NCBI RefSeq assembly: GCF_009764685.1
Contig: NZ_VHLM01000078.1
Location: 23,582-87,581 of the forward strand
DNA: 64,000 nt
Direction: 5' to 3'
From: Flavobacterium sp. I-STPP5a
Lineage (GTDB): Bacteria; Bacteroidota; Bacteroidia; Flavobacteriales; Flavobacteriaceae
Shown here piece after piece: positions 16,866 through 25,734 of this stretch; positions within the stretch are counted from its first letter, which is position 1, and every line of letters begins with the position of its first letter. Under the pieces are notes generated by a model. It was not told the DNA's origin and did no database searches. It was given only the letters and a program-made list of their open reading frames with translations. The translations under genes and the position numbers were made by a program.

Positions 16866-18377
16866 ATGTCAATAAAATCATTTGCTGCAAAATTATTTGC
16901 ACATAAAATATACCAGAAAACGCAAAAATGGGCAGCAGAACCAGTTGCTACACAGCAAAAAGTATTGCAACAGTTAATTGCTCAAGCAAGCACTACTCAG
17001 TTTGGAAAAGACCATCATTTTGAAAGTATAAAAACCGAAAAAGACTTTGCAAAGCAAGTACCTATTCGAGATTATGAGGCGTTAAAACCTTATGTTGACC
17101 GAGTGGTACAAGGCGAAGCAGATATTCTATGGAAAGGGAAACCTTTGTATTTTGCTAAGACATCAGGAACAACATCCGGAGCAAAGTATATTCCGTTGAC
17201 TAAGGAATCAATGCCGTATCATATTGAGGCTGCTCGCAACGCGATCTTGCATTACATTCATGAAACCGGAAATGCAGATTTTGTAGATGGTAAAATGATT
17301 TTCTTGCAAGGAAGCCCGATCTTAGAAGAAAAAAACGGAATAAAATTAGGGCGCTTATCCGGAATTGTAGCACATTTTGTTCCAAAATACCTTCAAAAAA
17401 ATAGAATGCCATCTTGGGAAACCAATTGTATTGAAGATTGGGAAACCAAAGTAAATGCCATTGTAGAGGAAACGTTTCACGAGAATATGGCTGTGATTTC
17501 AGGTATACCTTCTTGGGTGCAAATGTATTTTGAGAAGTTGCATCAAAAAGGAGGGAAGCCTGTGGGCGAAATTTTTAAAAACTTTAATTTGTTCATTTAC
17601 GGCGGTGTGAATTATGAACCGTATCGGGCGAAGTTTGAGAATTTAATAGGTCGAAAAGTAGACAGCATTGAATTATTTCCAGCTTCGGAAGGATTTTTTG
17701 CGTATCAAGATTCTCAAAAGGAAAAAGGAATGCTGCTACTATTGAACTCCGGAATTTTTTATGAGTTTATCAAAAGTGACGAATTTTATACCGATCCCGA
17801 TGGTTCGGGACCAAGACGATACACCATTGGCGAAGTTGAATTGAGTCTAAATTATGTTTTAATTATTTCAACCAATGCAGGACTTTGGGGGTATAATATT
17901 GGTGATACCGTTCAGTTTACGAGTTTAAAACCGTATCGCGTCATTGTATCTGGCAGAATCAAACATTACATATCGGCTTTTGGAGAACATGTTATTGGTA
18001 AGGAAGTAGAAAGTGCTTTGCAAGAAGCTATTACTGGAACATCAATCAGAATTAATGAATTTACAGTAGCCCCACAAATCACGCCAGCCGAGGGATTACC
18101 GTATCACGAATGGTTTATAGAATTTGATTCCGAAGGATCCGGAGAACCAGAAAATTTAGAGAATTTTGCGGAAGCGCTGGACAATGCCATGCGAAAACAA
18201 AACATGTATTATGATGATTTGATTGTGGGCAAGGTGTTGCAAAAAGTGGTGGTTACCAAAGTAGTTAAAAACGGTTTTCAAGAATACATGAAATCGATTG
18301 GGAAATTAGGGGGTCAAAACAAAATTCCAAGACTTTCGAATGATAGAAAGATAGTGGATTTGTTAAAAAGAGAATAA
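16866..18377 (+). CDS. GH3 family acyl-adenylate-forming protein
   Basis: A 503-residue protein of the GH3 auxin-responsive promoter family. These enzymes adenylate a carboxylic acid and pass it to an amine. The nucleotide-binding loop is TSGTTSGAKYIPLT (about 99-112); FPASEGFFAYQ near 276 and a later YNIGDTVQFTS with VSGRIKHYISAFGEH follow the family order. In bacteria the substrate is usually unknown. It follows the M23-like gene by 28 bases and precedes the DUF6909-like gene. Confidence 0.88.
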   Translation: MSIKSFAAKLFAHKIYQKTQKWAAEPVATQQKVLQQLIAQASTTQFGKDHHFESIKTEKDFAKQVPIRDYEALKPYVDRVVQGEADILWKGKPLYFAKTSGTTSGAKYIPLTKESMPYHIEAARNAILHYIHETGNADFVDGKMIFLQGSPILEEKNGIKLGRLSGIVAHFVPKYLQKNRMPSWETNCIEDWETKVNAIVEETFHENMAVISGIPSWVQMYFEKLHQKGGKPVGEIFKNFNLFIYGGVNYEPYRAKFENLIGRKVDSIELFPASEGFFAYQDSQKEKGMLLLLNSGIFYEFIKSDEFYTDPDGSGPRRYTIGEVELSLNYVLIISTNAGLWGYNIGDTVQFTSLKPYRVIVSGRIKHYISAFGEHVIGKEVESALQEAITGTSIRINEFTVAPQITPAEGLPYHEWFIEFDSEGSGEPENLENFAEALDNAMRKQNMYYDDLIVGKVLQKVVVTKVVKNGFQEYMKSIGKLGGQNKIPRLSNDRKIVDLLKRE

Positions 18378-18391
18378 ATGTCATACCTTTG
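18360..18391 (+). promoter_or_regulatory. -33/-7 promoter of the 18414 gene
   Basis: TTG at 18360-18362 and TACCTTTG at 18384-18391, spaced 21 bases, 22 bases before the ATG. The -33 element overlaps the last codons of the GH3 gene. Confidence 0.7.
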
Positions 18392-18413
18392 CAGGTTAGA
18401 AAATAAGTAGAAA

Positions 18414-20093
18414 ATGAAAGAAACAAAAAATATATCGCGCTCAAGAGCACAAGAATCATCGGCAGCAATTGAAAAAATGTACATTACCATGCGCCACCTT
18501 TTTAATAGAGGATTTTACAAGCCAATGGGAGTATCTGGTGATACACTTCGCGAGGCGTTACTTGCTTTACGACCAGAAATTTATGGTAATATTGCCGAAG
18601 AGAAAGTAGAATTGAACGGACTTTTATACGTAATTGAACGACTTCCGGTAGGAATTGAAGAATGCCGTTTTATCAATCTTACTTCAGACGAAGGTTACTC
18701 TAAATCGCATTTTCAAGCTATTGTTCCTCCAAAAAGACGTCGTAATTGCTACCGAATTGATGAGGAGCAAATGAATGTCGAAATTACAAGAGGGCGATCA
18801 GATATTTACGATATTTTAACGCACTTGACCTTCATATTTATTGAATCGCACAAAATCAGGAACCGTGTTTTACTGGATGATGCTGGTGAGGTTTCTCGTG
18901 ACTGGTACAAACTAGAACAGGCAGTTTCTCAAAAGAAAAAGCTTACGCAAGTAGAGAAAGAAAAAGCCATCTCGCATGCAGCTAACATATTAGGTAGAAC
19001 TTTTGCTGAGGTTTTGGATATTTATGATGCCTTTGGTTCAGCAGCTGCACCAGACCGTTTTTTACATGTGATTTATTGGTTAGGAAAATTAGCTATTGAA
19101 GAAATAGTTGATGATAATAAGAGAACAATCACTTTTAGTCCTATTTTAAGAGAACGTTTGGGACACCACATTCATGGCGAAGTTTGGGCTACCAATATTA
19201 AAGAGGTTTTAAAAGAAAATCAACTTTTAGACCGACCAATTCATGTAATCAGTGCTAATATGCACAGTGTGATGAATTCGATTTTTGCAACTGAAGTTTT
19301 AAAAACAAAGTTCAAAGACAAATCGGATTTCTTTATTTATGAAGAGCTAAGTAGATCAGGAGCTGATGAGGTACGCAATCAAGTTACTGCAGTTGCATTG
19401 AAACAAGGAATGATTTCTTTGCCAGATTCCTCAGGAACTAATATTGATGTACAAATTTTTGATACAGCTAAAATCAATTGGGCTAAAACATCATTTCCTA
19501 GTGCCAAGACTGATGATAAAAAACCAGTTTTAATAGTGATGGATTATGCTTTTGGGGAGCAAGCCTATGAGACAATTGACGAGTTGTTGAAACCTTTTAA
19601 GAAAGACACTTTATTAAACGTAGAATCGGTTTCTATTATGGGTAAAGCAGGAATTTTAGAGGGAGGAAAAGGAGATATCATGATTCCAAATGCGCATATA
19701 AATGAAGGAACTGCAGACAATTATTTTTTTGAAAACGAACTAACGGCTGAGATGTTTGAAGGAAATGACATTGCTGTTTTTGCGGGACCAATGGTAACTG
19801 TTTTGGGAACTTCATTACAGAACAGAGATTTATTAAAGTTTTTCCACGAGTCTACTTGGGGAATTATTGGTCTTGAAATGGAAGGTTCTTATTATCAAAA
19901 GGCCATTCAATCTGCCTCAAAAATTAGAAGAAGTGTTCCTCATGACATCAAAGTACGTTATGCCTATTATGCCTCAGATAATCCGCTTGAAACAGGAAGT
20001 ACTCTTGCCTCTGGAGGATTAGGTACAACAGGTGTAAAACCTACTTACTTGATTACAATTAAAATATTGGAACAAATTTTCAACGTAAAATAA
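18414..20093 (+). CDS. DUF6909-like protein with nucleoside-phosphorylase-like C-terminal half
   Basis: A 559-residue soluble protein I place, from memory, in the DUF6909 family of Bacteroidota. The N-terminal half is basic and helical. The C-terminal half (about 300-555) alternates beta strands and helices and carries SIMGKAGILEGGKGDIMIPN, VFAGPMVTV and GIIGLEMEGSYY. The EMEG motif and the G-x-GD-x-M run recall AMP nucleosidases and the purine nucleoside phosphorylase superfamily. It has its own promoter and starts 37 bases after the GH3 gene. Enzyme activity is not proven. Confidence 0.6.
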   Translation: MKETKNISRSRAQESSAAIEKMYITMRHLFNRGFYKPMGVSGDTLREALLALRPEIYGNIAEEKVELNGLLYVIERLPVGIEECRFINLTSDEGYSKSHFQAIVPPKRRRNCYRIDEEQMNVEITRGRSDIYDILTHLTFIFIESHKIRNRVLLDDAGEVSRDWYKLEQAVSQKKKLTQVEKEKAISHAANILGRTFAEVLDIYDAFGSAAAPDRFLHVIYWLGKLAIEEIVDDNKRTITFSPILRERLGHHIHGEVWATNIKEVLKENQLLDRPIHVISANMHSVMNSIFATEVLKTKFKDKSDFFIYEELSRSGADEVRNQVTAVALKQGMISLPDSSGTNIDVQIFDTAKINWAKTSFPSAKTDDKKPVLIVMDYAFGEQAYETIDELLKPFKKDTLLNVESVSIMGKAGILEGGKGDIMIPNAHINEGTADNYFFENELTAEMFEGNDIAVFAGPMVTVLGTSLQNRDLLKFFHESTWGIIGLEMEGSYYQKAIQSASKIRRSVPHDIKVRYAYYASDNPLETGSTLASGGLGTTGVKPTYLITIKILEQIFNVK

Positions 20094-20102
20094 AACTTAT
20101 AA

Positions 20103-21095
20103 ATGAGTACAAATGTACCCAATACTACTGAAGAACAAGAAATTGACTTTACTCATATCTCGAAAAAAATAGGTGCTTTATTAGATAATTTTAGCACTTA
20201 TTTGTTCAGATGTATTCATTTTTTTGTCAAAAATGCTCGCATTATTCTTATTCTTTTTATAATAGGTGTTGGACTAGGAGTATATCTAGATTACAGCAAT
20301 AAAATTTATAAAAGTGAGGTTACGGTGGCTCCAAACTTTGGTAGTACAGATTATTTGTATTCAAAGATTGATCTATTAAGTGCAAAGTTTAGGGAGCGTG
20401 ACACTCTTTTTTTGAAAGCACTAGGTATAAAGCAGGCTGATAAAATAACCAAAATTACTATAGAACCTGTTGTAGATGTTTACAATTTTATCAATAACAG
20501 CGAACAAAATTTCGAATTATTGAAATTGATGGCTGAAGATGGCGATTTAAAAGCAATTGTAAAAGAGACAACAACTAGTAAAAACTATGATTTTCATACC
20601 ATAACGTTTGTAACAAAAGGAAAGGCAAATAGTAAAATTACTATTCAACCCATTTTAAATTATTTGAATTCAAGCGAGTATTATAAGCAAGTTCAGCAGG
20701 TTTCTGTCCAGAATATTCGAAACAAAATCAAAATTAATGATGGAATCGTTGGTCAAATAGATGGTATTTTAAGTGCTGTTTCGGAGTCGGCTACTGGCAA
20801 AAATCAAAAAAGCAATAGTCTAGTGTATTATAACGAAAATACACAGTTGAATGATGTGATTAAAACTAAAGAACTACTAATAAAGGAAAACGGTATTTTG
20901 AAAGTTTCGTTGTTGTCATCAAATAAAATTGTTAAGGATATTAGTGCCGTATTAAATATGGAAAGCTCGGGGCTTATCAATGGTAAATTAAAATTGATTT
21001 TGCCTTTACTATTTATATTCCTTTTTATTGCTATCCGGCTATTTACAGCTTTTTACAAAAAGCAATATATAAAAGCAGAACTAAGAGCCTCATAA
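20103..21095 (+). CDS. Wzz-like chain length determinant protein
   Basis: A 330-residue protein with a cytoplasmic N-terminus, a first membrane helix (about 46-65), a long periplasmic region and a second helix near 295-315. This is the layout of Wzz polysaccharide co-polymerases, which set the length of chains made by the Wzy pathway. No Walker motifs, so no tyrosine-kinase part. It sits 9 bases after the DUF6909-like gene and opens the polysaccharide locus. Sequence similarity to Wzz is weak; topology and place are the main support. Confidence 0.72.
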   Translation: MSTNVPNTTEEQEIDFTHISKKIGALLDNFSTYLFRCIHFFVKNARIILILFIIGVGLGVYLDYSNKIYKSEVTVAPNFGSTDYLYSKIDLLSAKFRERDTLFLKALGIKQADKITKITIEPVVDVYNFINNSEQNFELLKLMAEDGDLKAIVKETTTSKNYDFHTITFVTKGKANSKITIQPILNYLNSSEYYKQVQQVSVQNIRNKIKINDGIVGQIDGILSAVSESATGKNQKSNSLVYYNENTQLNDVIKTKELLIKENGILKVSLLSSNKIVKDISAVLNMESSGLINGKLKLILPLLFIFLFIAIRLFTAFYKKQYIKAELRAS

Positions 21096-21247
21096 TACTA
21101 TCGGTATGTAAGGAATAATATAAGCATGAACAGGATCACGCTTGCATCTACTTATGCTGGCAATATGCAAACAATTGAGATCTATTGCACAACCCATAGT
21201 AAAAAGGGTTTATGACACTCATTTATTAGACATTATTTAAAAAAATT

Positions 21248-21799
21248 ATGAAATTTATTCAGACCAAATTAGACGGCTGCTTTATTATAGATCCTTCAAT
21301 AATTTCTGACGAAAGAGGATATTTTATGGAAAGTTATAATGCAAATACTTTTAAAAACGGGATTAGTCAGGACATTCAATTTGTACAAGATAATCAATCT
21401 TTTTCGACAAAAGGTGTTTTGAGAGGTCTCCATTATCAAACAGGGATTCATGCTCAAGCAAAGTTAGTAAGGGTTTTACAGGGAGAAGTACTAGATGTTG
21501 CTGTCGATATTAGACCTAATTCTGCAACATTTGGACACTATGTTTCGGTTGTGCTTTCTGGTGATAATCAAAAACAGTTTTTTATACCAAGAGGTTTTGC
21601 ACATGGATTTTTAGTTTTGAGCGAAACCGCTACTTTTTTTTATAAGTGCGATAATTTTTATAACAAAGATTCCGAAGCTGGAATTAAGTACAATGATTCT
21701 AGCCTAAACATTGATTGGCAGTTTCTAACAGATGAATTACTTATATCTGAAAAAGACCTACTATTACCTACTTTAGAGAATGCAAAATGCGCTTGGTAG
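21248..21799 (+). CDS. rfbC: dTDP-4-dehydrorhamnose 3,5-epimerase
   Basis: Third step of dTDP-L-rhamnose synthesis. The 183-residue cupin shows GVLRGLHYQ (57-64, with the catalytic His at 62), KLVRVLQGEVLDVAVDIR (72-89), FIPRGFAHGF and YKCDNFYNKDSEAGIKYND, all standard for RmlC. It overlaps rfbD by 13 bases. The two earlier enzymes (RmlA, RmlB) are not beside it. Confidence 0.95.
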   Translation: MKFIQTKLDGCFIIDPSIISDERGYFMESYNANTFKNGISQDIQFVQDNQSFSTKGVLRGLHYQTGIHAQAKLVRVLQGEVLDVAVDIRPNSATFGHYVSVVLSGDNQKQFFIPRGFAHGFLVLSETATFFYKCDNFYNKDSEAGIKYNDSSLNIDWQFLTDELLISEKDLLLPTLENAKCAW

Positions 21800-22635
21800 T
21801 TCTTGTTACCGGTGCAAATGGACAAGTAGGGCAGTCTATTCAATTTATTGCAGATAACTATCCTCAAATTGATTTTGTTTTTTGTGATTCAAAATCCCTT
21901 GATATTACTGAATCATCATCAATTGAAGCTGTTTTTAAGGAAATTAAGCCTGATTTTTGTGTTAATACTGCCGCTTATACGGCAGTGGATCAAGCCGAAA
22001 GTCAAGTGGAACAAGCATTTGCTATCAACGCAAGTGGTGCTAAGAATTTAGCTAAAGCTTGTGCCACTTTCAAAACAATATTAATTCATATTTCTACTGA
22101 TTTCATTTTTGACGGTCAGAGTCAAACGCCATATACAGAAGTTTCTTTTCCAAATCCACAAAGCATTTACGGACAATCAAAATTAGATGGTGAAATTGCC
22201 ATTCAAGAGTGTTTGAAAGACTATTTTATTGTGAGGACATCATGGGTTTATTCGCAATTTGGATCTAATTTTAAGAAGTCAATGCTTCGATTAGCTACAG
22301 AAAGAGAGCAATTATCAGTAGTTAATGATCAAATAGGAACGCCTACAAACGCCGTAGATCTAGCAGAAGTAGTGGTGCATATTATATTATATACTGTTGA
22401 AAACCCAGAGAAGAATAGGTTTGGAGTATACCATTTCAGTAACGAAGGACAATGCAGTTGGTTTGAATTTGCTCAAAAAATATTTGAGGTAAATAGCGTA
22501 AGTATTGCCTTGAACCCAATTCCGAGCAGCAGTTATCCCACACCCGCCCAACGACCAAAATATAGTGTTTTAGATAAAAGTAAAATTAAAAAAGCATTTA
22601 ACATTACTATTAAAACATGGGATAAGGCACTGTAA
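21787..22635 (+). CDS. rfbD: dTDP-4-dehydrorhamnose reductase
   Basis: Last step of dTDP-L-rhamnose synthesis, NAD(P)H-dependent. The 282-residue short-chain dehydrogenase-type protein has VTGANGQVGQS (7-17), NTAAYTAVDQAE (60-71) and the catalytic pair Y128-x3-K132 in YGQSKLDGE, as in RmlD. Its start lies within the end of rfbC, showing translational coupling. Confidence 0.95.
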   Translation: MRLVVLVTGANGQVGQSIQFIADNYPQIDFVFCDSKSLDITESSSIEAVFKEIKPDFCVNTAAYTAVDQAESQVEQAFAINASGAKNLAKACATFKTILIHISTDFIFDGQSQTPYTEVSFPNPQSIYGQSKLDGEIAIQECLKDYFIVRTSWVYSQFGSNFKKSMLRLATEREQLSVVNDQIGTPTNAVDLAEVVVHIILYTVENPEKNRFGVYHFSNEGQCSWFEFAQKIFEVNSVSIALNPIPSSSYPTPAQRPKYSVLDKSKIKKAFNITIKTWDKAL

Positions 22636-22661
22636 CGGTGAACAAACTAACTTGATTTTAC

Positions 22662-23906
22662 ATGTTGAAAAAATTATACCGGTCATTTAGCACTCAAATT
22701 GCACAGAATTTCTTTTATTTTGGAGTTGTGAAGTTTGCTAATATAGTCTCCAAGTATCTCTTGTTGGTTTATCTAGTGCGTACCTTAGGAGAACAAGGCT
22801 ACGGTATTTTGACTTGGGTAGATTCATTTACACAGTATTTTTTGATACTTGTTAATTTTGGTTTTGATATGTACGTTGCAAAATACATTGTTGAAAACAA
22901 AGAGAACAAAACGAAAATAAATGAGATTATTTCAACTGTTTTAACCATTAAAACTCTTTTGTTTATCATTGGGTTTATTCTCGTGGGATTATTTTCTTTG
23001 AATGCTGAAATTGCAAAGCATATTCACTTAATTTTTTTAATGCTTGGTATGGGAATTGGCGAGATTTTATTCCCAATTTGGTATTTTCAAGGAATAGAAA
23101 AAATGAAACCCATTGCAATTGTAAGTGTTGTTTCGCGAACATTGCTTGTTGTGCTTACGCTCTTGTTTGTAAATAACACGCATGACCTTATCATATATGT
23201 GTTGATTTTGGTGGTTACTAATCTTGTTTGGGGCGGCTTAGGTTTTTATTTTTTGGTTAAGATCGCCAAATTTGAATTTATACTTGTTCCTTTTGCAGTT
23301 TTAAAACACTATTTTAAGGAGGGATATTTGTTTTTTTTAGGACGATTTTCTACACTTTTTTTGAACTTTGGAACTATTTTTTTAATTGGATATTTCTGTT
23401 CAAAAAGTTTAGTATCTGGTTTTGATATTGCTTCTAAAATATTGTTTGCTTTTGTTTTTCCATTTGAAGTTATTCAACAGGCAGTTTTTCCTTCCATTGT
23501 TAGGACCAGGAGTAAAGTGTTTCTACAAAAATTAATGCTCTTTACTTTTTGTAGTTCATTGTTTTTTGCAGGAATTATTTTTTATTTTTCAGTTGAATTC
23601 ATGACTTTTTTTGGTGGGACTCAAATGGCAAAATATGCTAGTTTATTAGAATTGTTAGTGGTACTTATTCCTGTAATAAGTTGCTCGATTGTTATGGGAA
23701 GTTGTTCCTTAGTAGCATTTGGTGCTTTGAAAGAATACAATTATGCACTATTGTTTTCATGTTTGCTATATGTTTGCGTGGTGATGCTGCTTTATGTTTT
23801 AAATCAAATATCTTTTGCAAATTTAATTGTACTTCGTATAGGTGTAGATGTATTCATGGTCGTGGTTCTTTTTTATTTTGCATTTAAAAGAAAAACGTTT
23901 TTTTAA
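22662..23906 (+). CDS. Polysaccharide flippase (Wzx/MATE-like)
   Basis: A 414-residue protein with about twelve hydrophobic segments. The N-terminal pattern FFYFGVVKFANIVSKYLLLVYLVRTLGEQGYG is typical of O-antigen flippases of the RfbX/Wzx family. It would move lipid-linked repeat units across the inner membrane. It follows rfbD and precedes polymerase-type genes, as in Wzx/Wzy clusters. Confidence 0.88.
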   Translation: MLKKLYRSFSTQIAQNFFYFGVVKFANIVSKYLLLVYLVRTLGEQGYGILTWVDSFTQYFLILVNFGFDMYVAKYIVENKENKTKINEIISTVLTIKTLLFIIGFILVGLFSLNAEIAKHIHLIFLMLGMGIGEILFPIWYFQGIEKMKPIAIVSVVSRTLLVVLTLLFVNNTHDLIIYVLILVVTNLVWGGLGFYFLVKIAKFEFILVPFAVLKHYFKEGYLFFLGRFSTLFLNFGTIFLIGYFCSKSLVSGFDIASKILFAFVFPFEVIQQAVFPSIVRTRSKVFLQKLMLFTFCSSLFFAGIIFYFSVEFMTFFGGTQMAKYASLLELLVVLIPVISCSIVMGSCSLVAFGALKEYNYALLFSCLLYVCVVMLLYVLNQISFANLIVLRIGVDVFMVVVLFYFAFKRKTFF

Positions 23907-23988
23907 TCGTACTGTAAACGAATCAGATAAATGTAGTAAGGTGGTTGTGATTATAGTAAATTCAGTGATAAAAATTAAAAATTGCTAC

Positions 23989-23996
23989 TATATTTG
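23989..23996 (+). promoter_or_regulatory. -7 promoter box within the polysaccharide locus
   Basis: TATATTTG, a TAnnTTTG match, 30 bases before the ATG of the lipoprotein gene. It suggests a second transcription start inside the locus. Confidence 0.5.
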
Positions 23997-24025
23997 TGCA
24001 AAAAATTGAATTTAAAAAGACAAAA

Positions 24026-24436
24026 ATGAAAAATATTATTTATTTAGTACTTGTTTTAGTGCTAGTAGTTTCCTGCAAAGAAGAGGAAAAGAAAACGGAT
24101 TCGTTCAGTTTAAAAGAAATTGTAAATAAACAAAAGTACCAGATGGAATTGTACCAGGTGCAAGATAATGAATACACTGTGGTTGTTTTGAATAGATTTA
24201 CGGGAAAAGTTTTTATCGGTAAAAATGCTGCTGGATGGTATGAAGCTACGAATGCAGAAAGTATTACGGCATACAAAACACCAACATACTCCATGAAAGT
24301 TTTTAAAGGTCCTGAATCAAGTCCACAAATTGCTGTGATGGATGAAAAAGAGGGCGATTTGTATATGTATATTGTGGGTCATACTGCTAATTTTTACAAT
24401 GCAAATGCTACTATTAAAGCCCTTGAAGATCTATAA
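24026..24436 (+). CDS. Small lipoprotein of unknown function
   Basis: From ATG at 24026 the protein has 136 residues and a clean lipoprotein signal, MKNIIYLVLVLVLVVSC, with the lipid-attached Cys at 17. An upstream start at 23996 would add ten residues to the signal and overlap the -7 box, so it is less likely. The mature part is beta-rich with no known motif. It lies between the flippase and a polymerase-like gene, an unusual place for such a protein. Confidence 0.7.
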   Translation: MKNIIYLVLVLVLVVSCKEEEKKTDSFSLKEIVNKQKYQMELYQVQDNEYTVVVLNRFTGKVFIGKNAAGWYEATNAESITAYKTPTYSMKVFKGPESSPQIAVMDEKEGDLYMYIVGHTANFYNANATIKALEDL

Positions 24437-24453
24437 TTTATTAATATTTTGAA

Positions 24454-25734
24454 ATGATGGTAAGTTTATTTTTCCTATTCTTGCTGATAGGCACGTTCTA
24501 TTGGAAGCGAAAAATATTTTTGCTATCACCTGTTGATGTTTTTGTTTTGTTCTTTATTGCCGTACTAGCGGCCACGTTTTTATATCATAATTTTTATCCA
24601 AAATATGAGAAATTCAATTTTTTTGATTTTGATTTTATTGGTAAAAATAAGTTCAATCGAACGTTTTTAGTGTATGTAAAAATGCTTGCTCTTTTTGTAG
24701 TAGGTGTTTTTTTATATGGTTTTTGTAATAAATCATATTTTGTTTTAGCAAAACAACGCATTAAGCTTATTAATGTTCAAAATATAAAGCTAAATACTAC
24801 TCAAATACGTGCTGTGATTATAGTAATAGCTGCAGTTTGTTTGGTCTTGATTTACATTGATTATGGATCTTTATTGTTTTATAGAGTTGATTATATTCCT
24901 AAAGAAAACTCTATTTTTAAGATCATGTACCAAAATTTATTGATTGTTTTATGTCTTCTGTCTGGTATCCTTTATAGAACTAATAAATCGATTGCTGTAA
25001 TGGCTTTCTTTATTGCCATGACTATTGGGATAGGTGTGGGCAGTAGGGCAGCCACTATTTACTTGGTAGCGTTTGGTTTGAGTTATGCTTTATTTTTGAC
25101 ACAGCAGCAGGCGAAGTTATTTTTTTTACTTTTCATTCCGTTTGTGGTCGTATTTTTTGGTTATAACATCTCACTCCGTTTAGAGTCGAATATGCATGGT
25201 CTAATTCCATATCTAAAAGTCACAATTTCCAAACCAGAGATTTTGTTCAAGTATACAGTAATGAATATTTATTATACTTTTATTTTTGGATTTTATGCTA
25301 CTTCAGAAACCATCCATTTATATAAAAATGCTTCTGTAGCAAACTTAATTACAACTTTGAGTCCTTTGCCAGGACGATTGACAAATTGGTATGCAATCGC
25401 TTCTAAATTAAGGATAAATGAGATTGCTCCTTACACCGCTATTGGAGAAATGGCAAAATATCCGATTTTTAGTTACTTGTATTATGTTGCATTGGGGTAC
25501 TATTTTGCGGCAATGGATTATTTCATAAAAAATCAAGTGCTATATAAAAAGTACTTTTGGGCAGCGTTGCAATTTTTACTTTTGGTTTTATATGTTGTTC
25601 ATAGTTTTGAGTACAACCTGCGGTCTTCACATCGGTTTATTTATTATTCCATGGTGCTTTATGGGTTCTATGTTATTGTTAAAGCTGTTAAATTACCGTA
25701 CAAAACAGAATCTAAAACTATGACTAAAATATGA
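24454..25734 (+). CDS. O-antigen polymerase-like membrane protein (Wzy candidate)
   Basis: A 426-residue protein with about ten to twelve hydrophobic segments and a long loop near residues 255-340. This is the general plan of oligosaccharide repeat unit polymerases. Conserved motifs are few in this class, so the call rests on topology and on its place after the flippase. It overlaps the next gene by 4 bases. It would link repeat units on the outer side of the inner membrane. Confidence 0.65.
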   Translation: MMVSLFFLFLLIGTFYWKRKIFLLSPVDVFVLFFIAVLAATFLYHNFYPKYEKFNFFDFDFIGKNKFNRTFLVYVKMLALFVVGVFLYGFCNKSYFVLAKQRIKLINVQNIKLNTTQIRAVIIVIAAVCLVLIYIDYGSLLFYRVDYIPKENSIFKIMYQNLLIVLCLLSGILYRTNKSIAVMAFFIAMTIGIGVGSRAATIYLVAFGLSYALFLTQQQAKLFFLLFIPFVVVFFGYNISLRLESNMHGLIPYLKVTISKPEILFKYTVMNIYYTFIFGFYATSETIHLYKNASVANLITTLSPLPGRLTNWYAIASKLRINEIAPYTAIGEMAKYPIFSYLYYVALGYYFAAMDYFIKNQVLYKKYFWAALQFLLLVLYVVHSFEYNLRSSHRFIYYSMVLYGFYVIVKAVKLPYKTESKTMTKI

